From NCBI GenBank assembly GCA_011037195.1, contig JAAEAF010003317.1, positions 1 through 64,000 of the forward strand: DNA of 64,000 nt, in the 5' to 3' direction. Made by a program: the position numbers and the translations under genes. The DNA comes from Triatoma infestans (taxonomy: Eukaryota; Arthropoda; Insecta; Hemiptera; Reduviidae). The stretch's first letter is position 1. Each line of letters opens with the position of its first letter. Shown in pieces: positions 12,251 through 23,189 of this stretch. The notes beneath the pieces were generated by a model that was not told where the DNA came from, did no database searches, and worked only from the letters and a program-made list of their open reading frames with translations.

Positions 12251-12361
12251 AACTTTTATTTTGTTTAGCTTGGAATCCTATCGTCTCATATCTTCTCGTC
12301 TTTTGTTTTTATTTAAAACATTTTTTCTGAAAAAAAAAAAAAACTGTCGAGACCAATTTCC

Positions 12362-12440
12362 CGGAACTCCCAAAGAGACCTCGAAACATACATTTCCGGA
12401 GTGAATTCAATGTCGAAAATTTGACACATTTTGTAATTTT
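12362..12440 (+). repeat. ACTTTCTCTTAC family, right-end scrap
   Basis: AGAGACCTCGAAACATACAT, TTTCCGGAGTGAATTCAATG and CGAAAATTTGACACATTTTG match the terminal module without its last 30 bases. Confidence 0.5.
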
Positions 12441-12507
12441 GAAAAAACAAAGGTATTAAATAGCACTCTATGAAGGAAAATATCATTAAAAATAAATAAT
12501 ATTCACC

Positions 12508-12797
12508 AGGTTCACCGTGTTGTGGACACCATAGCTGCCTCCCTTGGACTGAAGCTATAGTGAAGGAGGAGCAATAGTAGAGGAGTTTTCTTGGACATAT
12601 CTCAAGCCTTTGATGAAGTTTGGCATCAATGCCTTATGCTGAAGCACAGACAATCCTACCTAGCACCTACTACCTTATGCTACGATCCCATTTATCAGAT
12701 CGCTCCTTCCAAGTTCTTCTTCCTATTCAATTCATCCCATCCGCGCTGGAGTTCCTCAAGGGAGCATACTTACTTCCCTCCACTACACAGTAATAAT
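12508..12797 (+). pseudogene. Jockey-type reverse transcriptase fragment
   Basis: Three conserved RT blocks appear in order but in different frames. HRVVDTIAASLGLKL (from about 12513) matches the block before RT motif A. FLDISQAFDEVWH (about 12585-12625) is RT motif A with its catalytic Asp. RAGVPQGSILTSL (from 12742) is RT motif B. The YADD block (motif C) is not visible. The combination of QAFDkVWH and AGVPQGSiLsP is typical of Jockey/CR1-type non-LTR retrotransposons. Frame changes and a stop between the first two blocks show that the copy is dead. It is truncated at both ends. Confidence 0.75.
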
Positions 12798-13384
12798 AAT
12801 AATATCAACAATAATCACCTATCACTTGATAAAAAAAGGGCATCCTTCGAATTCGCTTCATCGGTGTCTAACTAACCGACTTATGATGGTCATTGTTGGA
12901 TGGCTCTCATTCAATTCTGTCAGATTAAGTTATTTATTTTTTTTCTTTCTTTCTTTTTCAGTTTTGTTTTTTATTTATTTTATGTTTTATTTTATTATTT
13001 GTTATATTATCATCGTCATCTCATTTGCTGGTTGTGTATAATTCGCAGTTACAAATAAAATAATTAAGGTAAAAATAAATAAATAAATAAATTGCTTGAA
13101 ACTAAATCAAAACACAAAAGATGTAAAAACGAAATATTTTGAAAAAAAAAAAAAAAAGTAAAGAGAAACATACACACACCAAAAAAAAACAACTAAAAAT
13201 ATTTTACTGTTATTTATTGTTTATGGTTTAATGACAGAACGTATTATGTTCTAAGTCACGCACTGAACGTTAAAGTAAACGCTTTATTAACAACTGTAAT
13301 TAGTTGTAAAGCCTGTTATGTAAAGTGTCCTTATCATTCTTTTTTTAAAAAATTTTTGTTTATGTCTTTTTTGTGTTTTGTAAA
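12798..13384 (+). other. Downstream of the Jockey fragment: low complexity, possible 3' tail
   Basis: T-rich text (12934-13000) leads to ACAAATAAAATAATTAAGG and a (TAAA)n-type tract at about 13074-13094. This resembles the 3' end of a non-LTR element with a simple-repeat tail, but direct linkage to the RT fragment cannot be shown. Poly-A runs follow at 13141-13157. Confidence 0.35.
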
Positions 13385-14095
13385 TTTTTCAGATATGTCT
13401 TCATATCCAAGTGGCACTAGAAAGGTTCTACAAAACTGGAAGAGCTTTCTTGCTTGAAGGAGTATTTCTAGTCTGGACAGTAGGCTATATCGGAATTTTC
13501 GGGAAAGAGGAGGTGGATAGGTTTGGCAAATTAGGCGCCTTTCTCCCTTTCATTAATTCCGAGCCTGCTGCTGATGAGCCTTTAGGCATATGTCAGTCAA
13601 GTTTCCAGTCTTGGACAGGATTACAGTATTCATCTCTATGGATGAGCTCGATGGGTTGTAGGTAGTGTAACACGCTCATGTGAGTCCGGACAGGGCTATT
13701 GCTTGTAGTTTACTGGGATCTAATTGGATCCCTTACTAGAGGGGCATTGTGTGGGCAAGAAGTCGCTCTACGTAATGGGACTCATGCCAGACCCCAGTGT
13801 CAGTGTGACAGTGGAAAAAACATCCATCCATCTTATGACAGATTGCTTAGATTGTATGGAAGTTAGATTCAGGATTTTTCGTCGGAACAGGTTGTCCGTA
13901 GAAGAGCTTAGGCTATTTCCCTTTAAGATTATGATCCCGATTTATTTGGACTGCAGTAAATATTAGATGGGTTGGACGTGGACTGTGGATTTTGGTTGTA
14001 GGACTCGTTTTGTTGTTGTCTTTCTTTGGGGTAGCTATATGGAGGCCCACTGGGGTTTTGGACAGAGTAGGATTGGATGCCTCTCATAGGCGACT
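13385..14095 (+). pseudogene. Non-LTR retroelement RNase H and C-terminal zinc-finger remnant
   Basis: The piece GYIGIFGKEEVDRFGKLGA (about 13480-13540) fits the RNase H C-terminal block GHsGI.GNE.AD.lAK.GA of I- and R1-related elements. After a frame change, LLEGHCVGKKSLYVMGL (from 13733) and HLMTDCLDC (13835) follow. These fit LtGHc.l..hl..mGl..dp.Cr.C....et..HLL.dC, the cysteine-rich tail of these polyproteins. Here the first Cys positions of the knuckle are lost (PSVSVTVEKT). Stops and shifts break the frame. The catalytic N-terminal part of RNase H and the RT are absent. Confidence 0.6.
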
Positions 14096-14140
14096 TATAA
14101 TAAGTTCAACTTTAACAAAAATGTAATATTGAATTAATAA

Positions 14141-14330
14141 TTGTTGTGATTGGTCCCTAGGGCTGGAAAGCGTCAGAGATATTTTCCTTGACAGCCTGCT
14201 TTATTTTGTAGCCAACGACCGGTTTCGGCGTTCGCCCATCATCAGGTTATTTTATTATTAAATCAGTACAATAACACAGACTTGTACAGAGCAAAGCACT
14301 GTATAAACTGATTTAGTACACTTTAGTAAA
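14141..14330 (-). mobile_element. Hammerhead-bearing short element, copy A
   Basis: On the plus strand it begins TTGTTGTGATTGGTCCCTAG, passes ATATTTTCCTTGACAGCC and GCCTGCTTTATTTTGTAGCC, and contains the reverse complement of a hammerhead-like core. It continues with ATAACACAGACTTGTACAGA and GCAAAG. The same order of blocks is present in the left arm at 55590-55735, and part is present at 28262-28402. There is no coding capacity. Its outer boundary on the 3' side is uncertain. Confidence 0.65.
14213..14249 (-). ncRNA. Hammerhead-ribozyme-like motif (copy A)
   Basis: Minus strand, in order: UAAC (stem I side), CUGAUGA (box 1), UGGGC-GAAC-GCC (stem II with a GGC/GCC pairing and two unpaired bases before it), GAAA (box 2), CCGGUC (ACCGGU is self-complementary, giving stem III in a dimer), then GUUG pairing with UAAC. 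Cleavage would be expected after the C of GGUC. The extra base between CUGAUGA and stem II departs from the textbook core. Activity is not shown by sequence alone. Confidence 0.65.
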
Positions 14331-14650
14331 TTTCATGTCCTATCTAGAATACGTTGAATTTAATATATTTTTTTTTAATTTATGTTTTTATTCTAAAATA
14401 TTGTATTTAAATTTTCGATACGGCAACAGTGTTGATCTTTGCAAATTTTTTAAAAGTGCAATGGATGGAACACATTTTCAGATATTGTTAATTTGAGCTT
14501 CATTTTTTGGAAGTTCAGTTATTTTCTATTTATTAAATATGTTGCAAAAAATTCCAAGTTTAATAGAAAACGGTTTATAGCAAAGTAAATTCGCAATATT
14601 TTCTCTTTTTGTATTTTCTTTAAAACCGCATCAACGGTTATCTTTATACT

Positions 14651-14843
14651 AGAAAAACACTCAGTTTCCGGGTTGAGACTTTAGTTTGCTAGAAAGCCTA
14701 AGTTTGGCCTATATTGCAATGACCCTTGCTCCATTTGCTTTCAAAGTGTAACAACCCTAAAGGGGCCCATTGCAATATGGGTCAAACGTCCTGTTCTAGT
14801 AAACCACTGATGCGGTCTCAACCCGGAAACTCAAATGTTTTCT
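14651..14843. mobile_element. Foldback MITE-like element, 193 bp
   Basis: Long inverted repeats: AGTTTCCGGGTTGAGAC (14663-14679) pairs with GTCTCAACCCGGAAACT (14815-14831). The outer AGAAAAACACT pairs imperfectly with AGTGTTTTCT-like text at 14832-14843. Inner arms with TATTGCAATG pair at 14702-14726 and 14766-14786. No coding capacity. A short relative (GCCCATATTGCAATCAGCC) occurs near 32682. Confidence 0.65.
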
Positions 14844-15739
14844 CTTGAAAATGGCGGCGGAAACCTACAAGATCATATACTTGTGGACTGTGGACTTTAT
14901 ACTTGTTTAGATTTTTCAATGTCAATAGGCTTTCTTCAAATGTCTCATTTTACAGTTTGTTTGTCCAGTCATAGTTTGAAAAACATAAATTAATTGTCAA
15001 TTAAAAAGATGAGTATAGGAAGTCAAAGAAAGTAGCATGTATGTTTCATGACGGATTTTTGTTTTTGTTGTGTATTTAAGTGTCGTCATGACTATGGCAT
15101 AAAGTAGTAGACGGACAGACACACAAAATTATAAATTAGCATTATAAAATAATTCAACAAAAAGTAGGAAAAGCGCAAAAAAAACTTCATTTTGTCTATT
15201 ATGAAAAAAACAATGTTTTAATAACTGTTAGTCCGTTTATACCGGGAATATTTTCTAGGTAATAGCTTGTTATATAGAGAAAAATATGTTATAATAAATA
15301 TAATACAGGGTATATAATACAGGTGTATATCTAGATCAGTGGTGGCCAGTTCGCCGCCAGAATGGGGGACGGTCAGTATGCAGAAGGTTTTCCAGAGATA
15401 AAGCATAAATTTGAAAATACATTAGTAAGCTAGTTAAATACAAAATATTGTCCGTATTAGTGTAACACTCAATAAAAGATACGTGAATCTGGGTTTATGG
15501 GTGTAAGAACTGGGTACAACCGGGTAATATCGATGAAAAAGGAGAGGTTCTCATTCATTCTCTCTCTCTCTCTCTCACACACACACACCACACACTTTCT
15601 CTGTTCGGTCATCCCGGTTTCCAGTACAGGACCATTAGGGCATACAAGCTGCTGTCTACTATATCCTGAGTTACTCACTTATAAATATACTCACAAATTA
15701 CCAATGAGTATTCTCTCGTTAAATGCTTGCTCGATATTT
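14844..15739. other. Unassigned, with (CT)n/(CA)n tract
   Basis: No gene recognised. A (CT)n followed by (CA)n microsatellite lies at about 15558-15588. CAGTGGTGGCCAGTTCGCCG near 15336 looks like a possible hAT-type terminus, but no partner was found. Confidence 0.4.
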
Positions 15740-16075
15740 TTTTTTTAACTTCCTCTTTACGGTTGATAAAAAAGGAAGTAATGTCATGAATAAATGAAAA
15801 CATGGATACATGTTTCTCCTGAGTATGAAAACACTTTTTCTGGTGAATAGTGTGCGTGAACAAAATATCTTAAAAACAAAACAAAAAATCGCCGAAGGAA
15901 GTTCGGTATTCCGTTATGTACCGCATCCATCCAACACGAAAATCTCAATCAAACATTCAATAACCGGAAGTGCAACTCTACAGACTGATATTTTCCAATT
16001 ATTTTTCCTCACGATTTTCTTGAAAACAGCTCCAACGAAAACGGTGTATAATAACTACATATTTAAAGCGTTCAA
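15740..16075 (-). repeat. ACTTTCTCTTAC family, right half
   Basis: Minus-oriented blocks: TTCTGGTGAATAGTGTGCGT, GAACAAAATATCTTAAAAAC, GGTATTCCGTTATGTACCGC, AATAACCGGAAGTGCAACTC and ACGATTTTCTTGAAAACAGC. It belongs to the shorter subfamily. Confidence 0.6.
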
Positions 16076-17165
16076 CATGATACCAATTTAAGCAACAAGA
16101 ATTAATGCTGTATAATGAAGAGTATATTAGCGTAAGGAAAGAGTAACAGACTGACTGGCAGAGTGACGTGTAAGAATGATGGTCGTTGAGGGTTGATGGT
16201 TGTTCGAATGGGGTTTGAATAAGGATCAATGGCGGTCAGCCATCCCTTTCAAGTGGGCGGCTGGATTAGCCCCTATTCTCTTTAACTTCTTCTTCCTAGT
16301 GCCCAGATATGCTACTGTACCCTCTGAGAGCTACTAGCAGGGAGCCAAGTCAGACGAGAGAATTACACAAGCATGTATCGTTTAATCCAGCCTTGAACTA
16401 GTCTAAAACAAGATCATAAGAAGTCCTTTAACTAGTCATAGACTTTGACGACAAGTCTTTAATCAGTATGTACCAAAACACAAGAACCTACAAACAGTTT
16501 TTATCGAAAAAACCAATCTAGAAAACAAGACATCAAAAATCTCCAATCAATAAGTATCACCGATCAACGTAGTCTTCAGTCACTATCTTCAATCATCCTC
16601 ACTCCAGTTCTCACCATTAGAAACACACAAAATTGACATAAACTCATGAAACTCTTGCACCCATCTATTTAGCTCAGTAAAGAATAATCTGGGTATATAA
16701 ATATTATATTTTGAAAGTGAATAAATTGCACACAACACAAATGGAAAAGCAAAAAAGGAAACGGTCTGTTGCATTTTGGAGCAGTTTCATAGTGATGGGT
16801 GACAGCAAGACGAGAGAAAACCTATCCGTTTCCATTAAACCCACACTCACCCACCTGTTCGGTCAGACTGTGTACGTATGACTTCCAGCATAGAAATACC
16901 TTTTGATGGTTGGGTTCTGTTTTATCCCGTCCCATTAACAGATATATATACATATATATTCAAGTATATAGTACATATATATATATATATATATATGTGA
17001 GACATGTTATGTATTTGTGTTATGTATTGCATAAAACAAAAGCTAAATTGATATAATAATAAATGTATGTACTTCATCAGCATATATATGTACTATGAAT
17101 GTATATTACTGGTGGCCAGGTTTGTATATATTATGTATATAAATAAAACAAAGAGACACAGCTAG

Positions 17166-17201
<36 letters not shown>

Positions 17202-17555
17202 AACGTATAATAGCAAACAAAACCATAAACACATAGATACATGCAGAGACATATACGACACATGTGTGTGTGTGTGTGTATGCAGTTATTAGCTTTGTGA
17301 CTGTCACATTTTGACCCCGAGAGCTTCTACCTCTTTCCTAATGTTCACAGTGTCTCACTCACTCACCCACCCTCTCTCATCTCTATTAACAACATATATA
17401 ACGAATATGTTGTTTAAATGCAGGTCGAAATGGTAACACATTCCGTTGTTCCTGTTAAATAATTTGGATGAAACTTGTTTTTTTTTATATAACAATTCCA
17501 ATAAATTATTCCATATTCCTTGTAAATAGATGTATTTATATTATCTTTGTATTCA
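16076..17555. other. Unassigned, microsatellites
   Basis: No gene recognised. (TA)n lies at about 16977-16996, (TG)n at 17166-17199 and 17261-17279. The complex part at 16200-16880 has no recognised protein and no terminal repeats that I could find. Confidence 0.45.
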
Positions 17556-17559
17556 CCAT

Positions 17560-18205
17560 CATTATCATCGTGAGCTCAAAAATCCGTTACGGATCCTGGC
17601 TGCCACAAGAATCGCTCTCCATTCGACCGCCTACCAATTTCTGACATCCAGAAATCTGGCGTCGCCACTCACACCGTCCAGCCCTCTCAACTTCAGTCTG
17701 CCCACATTCCTTTTACCGGCTAGTTCTACGGCGGGGACTTCTTTGTGGATGAGGTCTCATGCATTCGTAAAACATAGCCCGCCAATCACAGTCTTGGTAA
17801 ACGAATACATTTTACCACATCCAGTTCTTTATATAAGTGGCCAGCTAGATCCTTGGGGTGTCGCGGTGGCGTAGGCTGAAGAGCCAATTCCCACGTAAGA
17901 ATCTAATCTAAGTTGGCCAGCTCATGGTTCCACTTTATTCTCCACTTATTGTTCTCTTTGATCGATCCATGTTTATCTTCTGGAGTACTTTCCTCTCGAA
18001 AATTAATCGTTTTCTGTCCATGACTTTATTCATTAACCATGTTTCTGACCCATATGTCAGGAAAAGTTGTATGTCAACTTGTACTTTATAGAAGCGCGGT
18101 AGCAAACGGCATTTCATATATTTCAGGAATCCATAGTGGCACTTATTCGCAGCTATCATCCTCTGCGTTATCTCCTGGTGTATGTCGTTATCTGCCGTTT
18201 CCATG
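17560..18205 (-). pseudogene. RT C-terminal part of an RTE/CR1-like retrotransposon
   Basis: Minus strand. The first block, from 18204 downwards, reads EITQRMIAANKCHYGF, then VDIQLFLTYGSETWLMNK and FERKVLQKI. This fits the thumb region eI.nRI.aank.yygl...Kl.iYktlI.pvltYGsEtW.l....e..FErKiLrkI. After frame changes, LYKELDVVKCIRLPRL, YVLRMHETSS and GRLKLRGLDGVSGDARFLDV, then RNW, match the usual end (grpklRWlDgVsaDarfLgVrnW...A.dR..WR). Stops and shifts throughout make it a dead 3' fragment. The polymerase motifs are absent. It directly precedes a SINE on the other strand. Confidence 0.7.
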
Positions 18206-18261
18206 ATGCTAAATATTTAAATGCTTTTATCTTTGTATTTACCAATTCTATTTAGATTACA

Positions 18262-18532
18262 GTCTTCATGCGTTGGTCTAGTAGCTAACACACTCGCCTT
18301 TCGTGCGAGAATTCAGGGTTCGACTTCCAACTTTGCTAGGTCCCGCAAAGTTGCGTTGACCTAGCATCGTAATGAAAAGTGGGAAGCTACAGTTAGTAGC
18401 GCCCTAGGTAGCGAAGGCCGGAACTAAACGGCGTGGGAACTGCGGCGTGCTTACCACACGTCTCCCCCCCCATATTCAAATCGCCGTCTGGCAAGGCTTG
18501 GCCGTTTAGGCAGTTGCACCATTGGGTTTTTT
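18262..18532 (+). mobile_element. tRNA-Glu-derived SINE with target duplications
   Basis: The head carries an A box (TGGTCTAGTAGCTAACAC) and a B box (GGTTCGACTTC). It has an anticodon-arm-like hairpin, CTCGC-CTTTCGT-GCGAG, whose loop centre TTC corresponds to tRNA-Glu. A non-tRNA body follows and ends in GGGTTTTTTT. The copy is bounded by a perfect 13-bp direct repeat TATTTAGATTACA at 18249-18261 and 18533-18545, which marks a retroposed insertion. Transcription by RNA polymerase III from the internal boxes is the known mode for such elements. The T-rich end may be its tail or a terminator. Confidence 0.8.
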
Positions 18533-18604
18533 TATTTAGATTACAAGTTTGATTTTTTCTATAAGCAGAAGCAATTTTAGAATTTTTTTAATTTTTTTTT
18601 TCCT

Positions 18605-19310
18605 ATAAGCGGAAGTATTGAATTCTTGACAACCTTTCGTGGTTGAATTTTCACCGGAAATACATATTTTGAGTTCCTGTGCGTAGGTGGTAAACAATGT
18701 TTTTAGCCGAATGTTGTGTAAATGAACAAATTACCTAACAACAAGGAAAAATCGTAGGAAGAAAGTTCAAACCACAGGAATGGTATTATTACCTTTTATA
18801 GTTGATACCATTACTGTATTTGACATGAATGTTTCTGTCATAATTCATCAACAATCGTAAAATGTTCGACTTAACTACATTTTTTCCTCCTCCAGTTTTA
18901 CACGATTTCCTGGTGAATGGCGGTTCCAGGGAATTTCTTTAAGGGACACTTTTATATAACAACGAGAAAATTAATTTTTTTTTTTTTTGAGATTATCTCG
19001 GGTACACAGTAGCTTGAAACTTACCACTGAAGTTTCAGTAAAACTTATGATACTAACCATCAATATAATATTACGATGCAATAGAAATGGGCTGCGTTCT
19101 CGGTCAGTTCTCCAGCAAAATTGAAAAGCGAAATTTAAAGTTAAGTTCAACGCAAAGATCCCAGATAAAATTGATTTTCTCAGAAAAAAAGTTTTCAATT
19201 AAAAAGTATTAAATTTTAAGTTTCGCTTTGATTTGAAATGATCGCAACATTTCGCAAAAATCTCCAGTGAAGCAGTTACATGAATTTCATTTACATAATC
19301 AACTGTTTAT
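18605..19310 (-). repeat. ACTTTCTCTTAC family, degenerate minus copy
   Basis: Contains GAATTTTCACCGGAAATACA, TTTTTAGCCGAATG, GTGTAAATGAACAAATTACC, AGTTCAAACCACAGGAATGG and ATTCATCAACAATCG. Then TTTCCTGGTGAATGGC and an altered CTTTAAG-GACACTTTTAT block follow. Only the right half is clear. Confidence 0.5.
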
Positions 19311-19559
19311 AATTTCCTTTTCTTAATCCTGTTTAACATATTTTACACTGCAAGTTTAATTTGTTTTTTTGGGATTTACAAACTATTAGAAAATATATTG
19401 GACAAAAAGTCCTTAATTTGTATAAAAAAAAAATATTATACAGTATGAACAAGCTTTCGACCTGGGAGCCAGATCATTTTCAAGTAAACACACGACTGAA
19501 TGAGCAAAGTACGGCAGGTCAGAAAAATGTTACTATGTGTAGTGGAAAATGTATAGTAT

Positions 19560-20185
19560 ATTGAAAGCCCACTTTAAATTTTCCCAGTATCGCCCGAAAA
19601 AAAAACATTATTGCAGGGAAATGTTTCAAATACAATTTCAATGTACAATTACTATATCAAGTTTATAGGAAAATCTTTGCCACCATTTTTCAAACGATCT
19701 CAATAGAATGAAGTAATCATTAGTAAAGTCCCGTACTTTGACGGATTTTAACCGTAAATCTTAGATCCTCCTGGAAGTATCTAAAAAGAGAAAGAACTCT
19801 GAGTAACCAACGATATTTTGTTTTTGAACTGTATCATTCATACATGGTAACATGCGCAGAAACTAAATACACAACAGAGGTTTTTTAGAAAATCACCAAA
19901 AAAAAAAACAGATAGAAAAAAATCATTCAGTAAAGTGAATAATTTTTCGATATTGACCGATTTTGAGGAAGATCTTATTTTTCGAGGGCTTCTTGTAGCA
20001 CCTAAACGAAATATCAACTATGAACTTCCTCGTTTTTTCCCATGATTTTTACCGTTTTTGAGTATGCAGCGGTCAATTTCACTCAAGGACTCAGAGAACT
20101 TTAAAGCATGTATTTCCGGTACAATTCGAAAACTACATTTCGAATGCAATACTTCTTCTAGAAAAAGCTATAGCTATAAGAGAAA
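19560..20185 (+). repeat. ACTTTCTCTTAC family, right half
   Basis: Blocks CAGGGAAATGTTTCAAATAC, TATCAAGTTTATAGGAAAAT and ATTCAGTAAAGTGAATAATT, a degraded CCGGTTGA site, ATCAACTATGAACTTCCTCG and CATGTATTTCCGGTACAATT. It ends near ATACTTCTTCTAG with a degraded GAGAAA terminus. Confidence 0.5.
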
Positions 20186-20676
20186 TACAAATAAATAAAG
20201 TGAAGCAAATTTTACGGAAATGCGATAATTGTTTGGGTACCTTTTATCTTAAACTTTCTCCAAAATGGCCGGAAGTAGTAACTGCTAGAAAAGGTAACAT
20301 ATCTAAAAAGATAAACTTACCATTAAACAAAACTTTTAGGTATTTTAAATTATAACTATAATTATTTCTTAGTTAGTTTGTCACAATATACATGTTTTCC
20401 ACAAGTTCGAATTTTAAAATGGTCGAAATATTTATCTTACAAAACTCAAGGAAATCCTGTTAAATTTGGAATGTGGTGGCAGCACTCATGATCTGGCAAA
20501 TAACGACAATTTTTACCCACTTTTAAATAGACTTCCTTACCAATGAAAATTGGTGGTGGTTGAAGTTTTTTTAACCGGAAATATCTATAGCGGTCTAAAA
20601 AATTGTAACTTGCAACCAAAAATCTTACCCTGAAGAAACTTAACTGCTAAATAGGCAAGCCGCTGTTTTTTTTTTA

Positions 20677-21140
20677 TACCAAACTACTGGGGCAAGGTGA
20701 AAAGTTCTCGGCCCAGCTCATAGATGGCATTGCTACAAGTAAAATTCCTGTTTTTGTTATGATGGCACACATGTTGCAAAAGTAAATACCAAAATATGAA
20801 TTTGATCAGATAAATAGTTTGTTTTATACGGTTGTTTAAAATAAACGAGTTGTCTGTTTTTGACAAAATGAATAAACTTGAATACCGTTCTGCCATAAAA
20901 TTCTTCGTTTTGGATGGTTTATCACCAACAGAAATTCATCTAAAGTTGGTGAAAGTGTATAAGGAGTATGTACCTTCGTTATAAACAGTAAAAAAATGGG
21001 CAGCTGAGTTTAAAAGTGGTCGTATATAGATTGAAGATGATCCACATGAAGGATGGCGAAAAACTGCAACTACCGAAGAAAATATCGAGAAGATACACAG
21101 CATGGTTTTTTTTTTTAGATGATCGACGTTTTTAGCGAAT
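20677..21140 (+). pseudogene. mariner-like transposon, 5' fragment
   Basis: From the ATG at about 20868 the frame reads MNKLEYRSAIKFFVLDGLS, PTEIHLKLVKVYKEYVPSL, stop, TVKKWAAEFKSGRI, stop, IEDDPHEGWRKTATT and EENIEKIHSM. This is the paired helix-turn-helix DNA-binding part of mariner-type transposases (family pattern eyR..Ik.l.l.G....eih.el...yg...PSy.tV..W...F..Gr.s..Dd.r.GrP). A DDRRF block is the last homology, near 21118. There are two in-frame stops, and the whole catalytic DDxD domain is missing. About 190 bp of untranslated sequence precede it. It differs clearly from the mariner at 41.8-43.0 kb. Confidence 0.75.
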
Positions 21141-21164
21141 GACCTGGTGTGTATGTTTTTTAAG

Positions 21165-21592
21165 AAAATACCTGAAGACTGAAAAATCGCATATAACTCA
21201 TACTTGGTATTCCTTTTAGGCACTACCACCGCATCTGACATAAAGGTTCCCAGCATAATCCATCAATCGGAAGTGCGTCTATAGTGAATGTCTTTTTCTT
21301 TTTTTCATTTTTTTCACAAAATATCTTATCACTTTTCGTAACAATTTTCGTAAATGAATATTTTTTATATAATTGTTCAGATAATATTTAATAGCTACGC
21401 TAGAATTCCAAATTTGAAGAAAAAAAAACAAAAACTGAAAAACCGGAAGTGCGTATTATTGGAATAGGCTTCCTAGTTTTGATTAGATCTGCAGAATTAA
21501 ATGCAACGACAAAATCAGTAAAATACATAAATAAAATTGTGGGAGGAGAAAGTAAGTGAAAACCGTTTGAGTGTTTCACACTAGATTTTTTT
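21165..21592 (-). repeat. ACTTTCTCTTAC family, left-end fragment
   Basis: Minus-oriented: CTACCACCGCATCTGACATA, AATCCATCAATCGGAAGTGC, ATAGCTACGCTAGAATTCCA, AACCGGAAGTGCG, and GAGGAGAAAGTAAGTG with the outer TTGAGTGTTTCACACTAGAT. It adjoins the broken mariner. Confidence 0.6.
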
Positions 21593-22199
21593 TTTTTTTT
21601 TTTAAGGTGGTAGAGGCCTAAAAGATTAATGATGTCGATATTTTCAGCATGGTTAATAAACCAACTAAAATTTCCAAAAAAAAAAAATATATTCTCTTCT
21701 GGACTAAGAGAAAGTGTAAAAAAATGAGTTCTTCTTAACTTATTATTAAATTAAATTTACTTAAGACAAAAATAAAGGAAAGAGACAAAGTGAGAAAAAC
21801 AAGAGTCCAGCCTAAGTTATAATTATCAATTCTTGTATAATTTTTTTCTTTTAATTAAACGGAGGCCATTTAATTTAATAACAGCATATTGTGATATAGA
21901 AGCTAAATAATACCATTGTAATAATTAATACGAGTTTTATTAAAACCAGCTGCAGAAATAATTTAAACGTTTTAGCAACAAAATTCTCTGACTATTAATT
22001 AACTGATTTATTTGTTTTGATCTTTTATTTTTGAATATTAATCTTGCATAATATTAGAAAATAAAAATAAAATAATCTAGCGAGAAACAAACACATTTTC
22101 TCTTATTACAAGCAATGATTACAATTTTAGCAGACACACATTATTCATATATGAAATTTTTACTCAAGCTTTTATTTAGTAGCCTTTGTAATGACATGG
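21593..22199. other. AT-rich sequence, nothing recognised
   Basis: T run at 21585-21603, then AT-rich sequence with no recognised gene or terminal repeat. Confidence 0.5.
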
Positions 22200-22865
22200 C
22201 AGGATCATAGCAATGTCAAACCTTCACAACACATAACAAAGAAAGAATAATTTATAACTAGTGGCCTAGCCGGTTGCTGTCTTCAAGACAAAGCCGCGGC
22301 CAAACATACAAAACCAAGGGTCAATACTTTACATCAAAGCAAGCAACCGCTAAGGCTGGCCACTGACCTAAATCACTGGTCACCGAAATAACCAAGGTTG
22401 CACACTAGGATAGATGTCTTGGTGTGAGTGTTGCTAACATTAATATATAAACCTCGCCCCATTGGAAGAGAGAATGATTACATGATTATACTTCAGTAGT
22501 CTTCAAGATTATTATACGAGCAGCAGTTTCCGCGTCCCTATACAGTTTTTATTTATACTTATTCCTAGTTGTGCATCTTAGTTCATTTATTTTAATCATT
22601 CTAAATTATTAGTTATTTATCTCCTATTTATTTCTATTTCTTGTTAATAGTTACCATTACTCACGTTTAAATTATTGTTCAAATACAGTCTATTTTTATA
22701 AATTCCGTGTTAATACTTCGAGCACTAACTTCCAAAAATCTCTAAACTAACTTCCGCCCTCTTCAAGACATCTACTACATACCTCAGGAATCACAATAAA
22801 CGATTCCACTACACCTTCAACTTAATGTAGGTGGGGCAGAACCCGATATTATACAACTTTTATTT
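22200..22865 (+). repeat. Possible LTR and leader of an LTR retrotransposon
   Basis: A TATATAAACCTCGCCCC block near 22443 looks like a TATA box. About 270-380 bp later come CAATAAACGATTCC and then GTGGGGCAGAACCCGATATT. The layout (promoter, AATAAA, then a GC-rich primer-site-like stretch) resembles an LTR with the start of its leader. No second LTR and no gag-pol sequence was found, and the LTR ends cannot be fixed. A short frame after 22925 (MKLAIKFKEKKNQ) is not recognised. Confidence 0.3.
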
Positions 22866-23189
22866 ATTTTTAGGACATACCACGTAACTGAAATAGTCCA
22901 CATAAAGTTATAGGTTTAATAAATATGAAGTTAGCCATCAAATTTAAGGAGAAAAAAAATCAATCATTGCAGAAAGTTGCGATTAAATTGGGAATTCCCA
23001 AAAGCTATGTTGAAAGTGTAGATTAGCATTTAATCCAATTTCATTCAAAACGGAATTCTAGCATTCATTATCTTTACACGCATCCAAAGAATGGTAAAAT
23101 TTTGTCAAATGTTAGAGTGGTTAAGAATTTCATTTTTATTATCATTAATATAGCTTAAAATATGATGTAAATGGTAGAACGGACACATT
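22866..23189. other. Unassigned
   Basis: No recognised feature apart from the short unrecognised frame starting at 22925. Confidence 0.4.

Noticed and set aside
17530..17874. 114-residue plus-strand frame
   Set aside because: It lies opposite the minus-strand retroelement RT end, whose conserved blocks explain the sequence. The plus frame is its shadow.
18280..18330. Possible tRNA-Glu gene
   Set aside because: No paired acceptor stem closes the cloverleaf, and 13-bp target duplications bound a 271-bp unit, so it is a SINE head rather than a tRNA gene.
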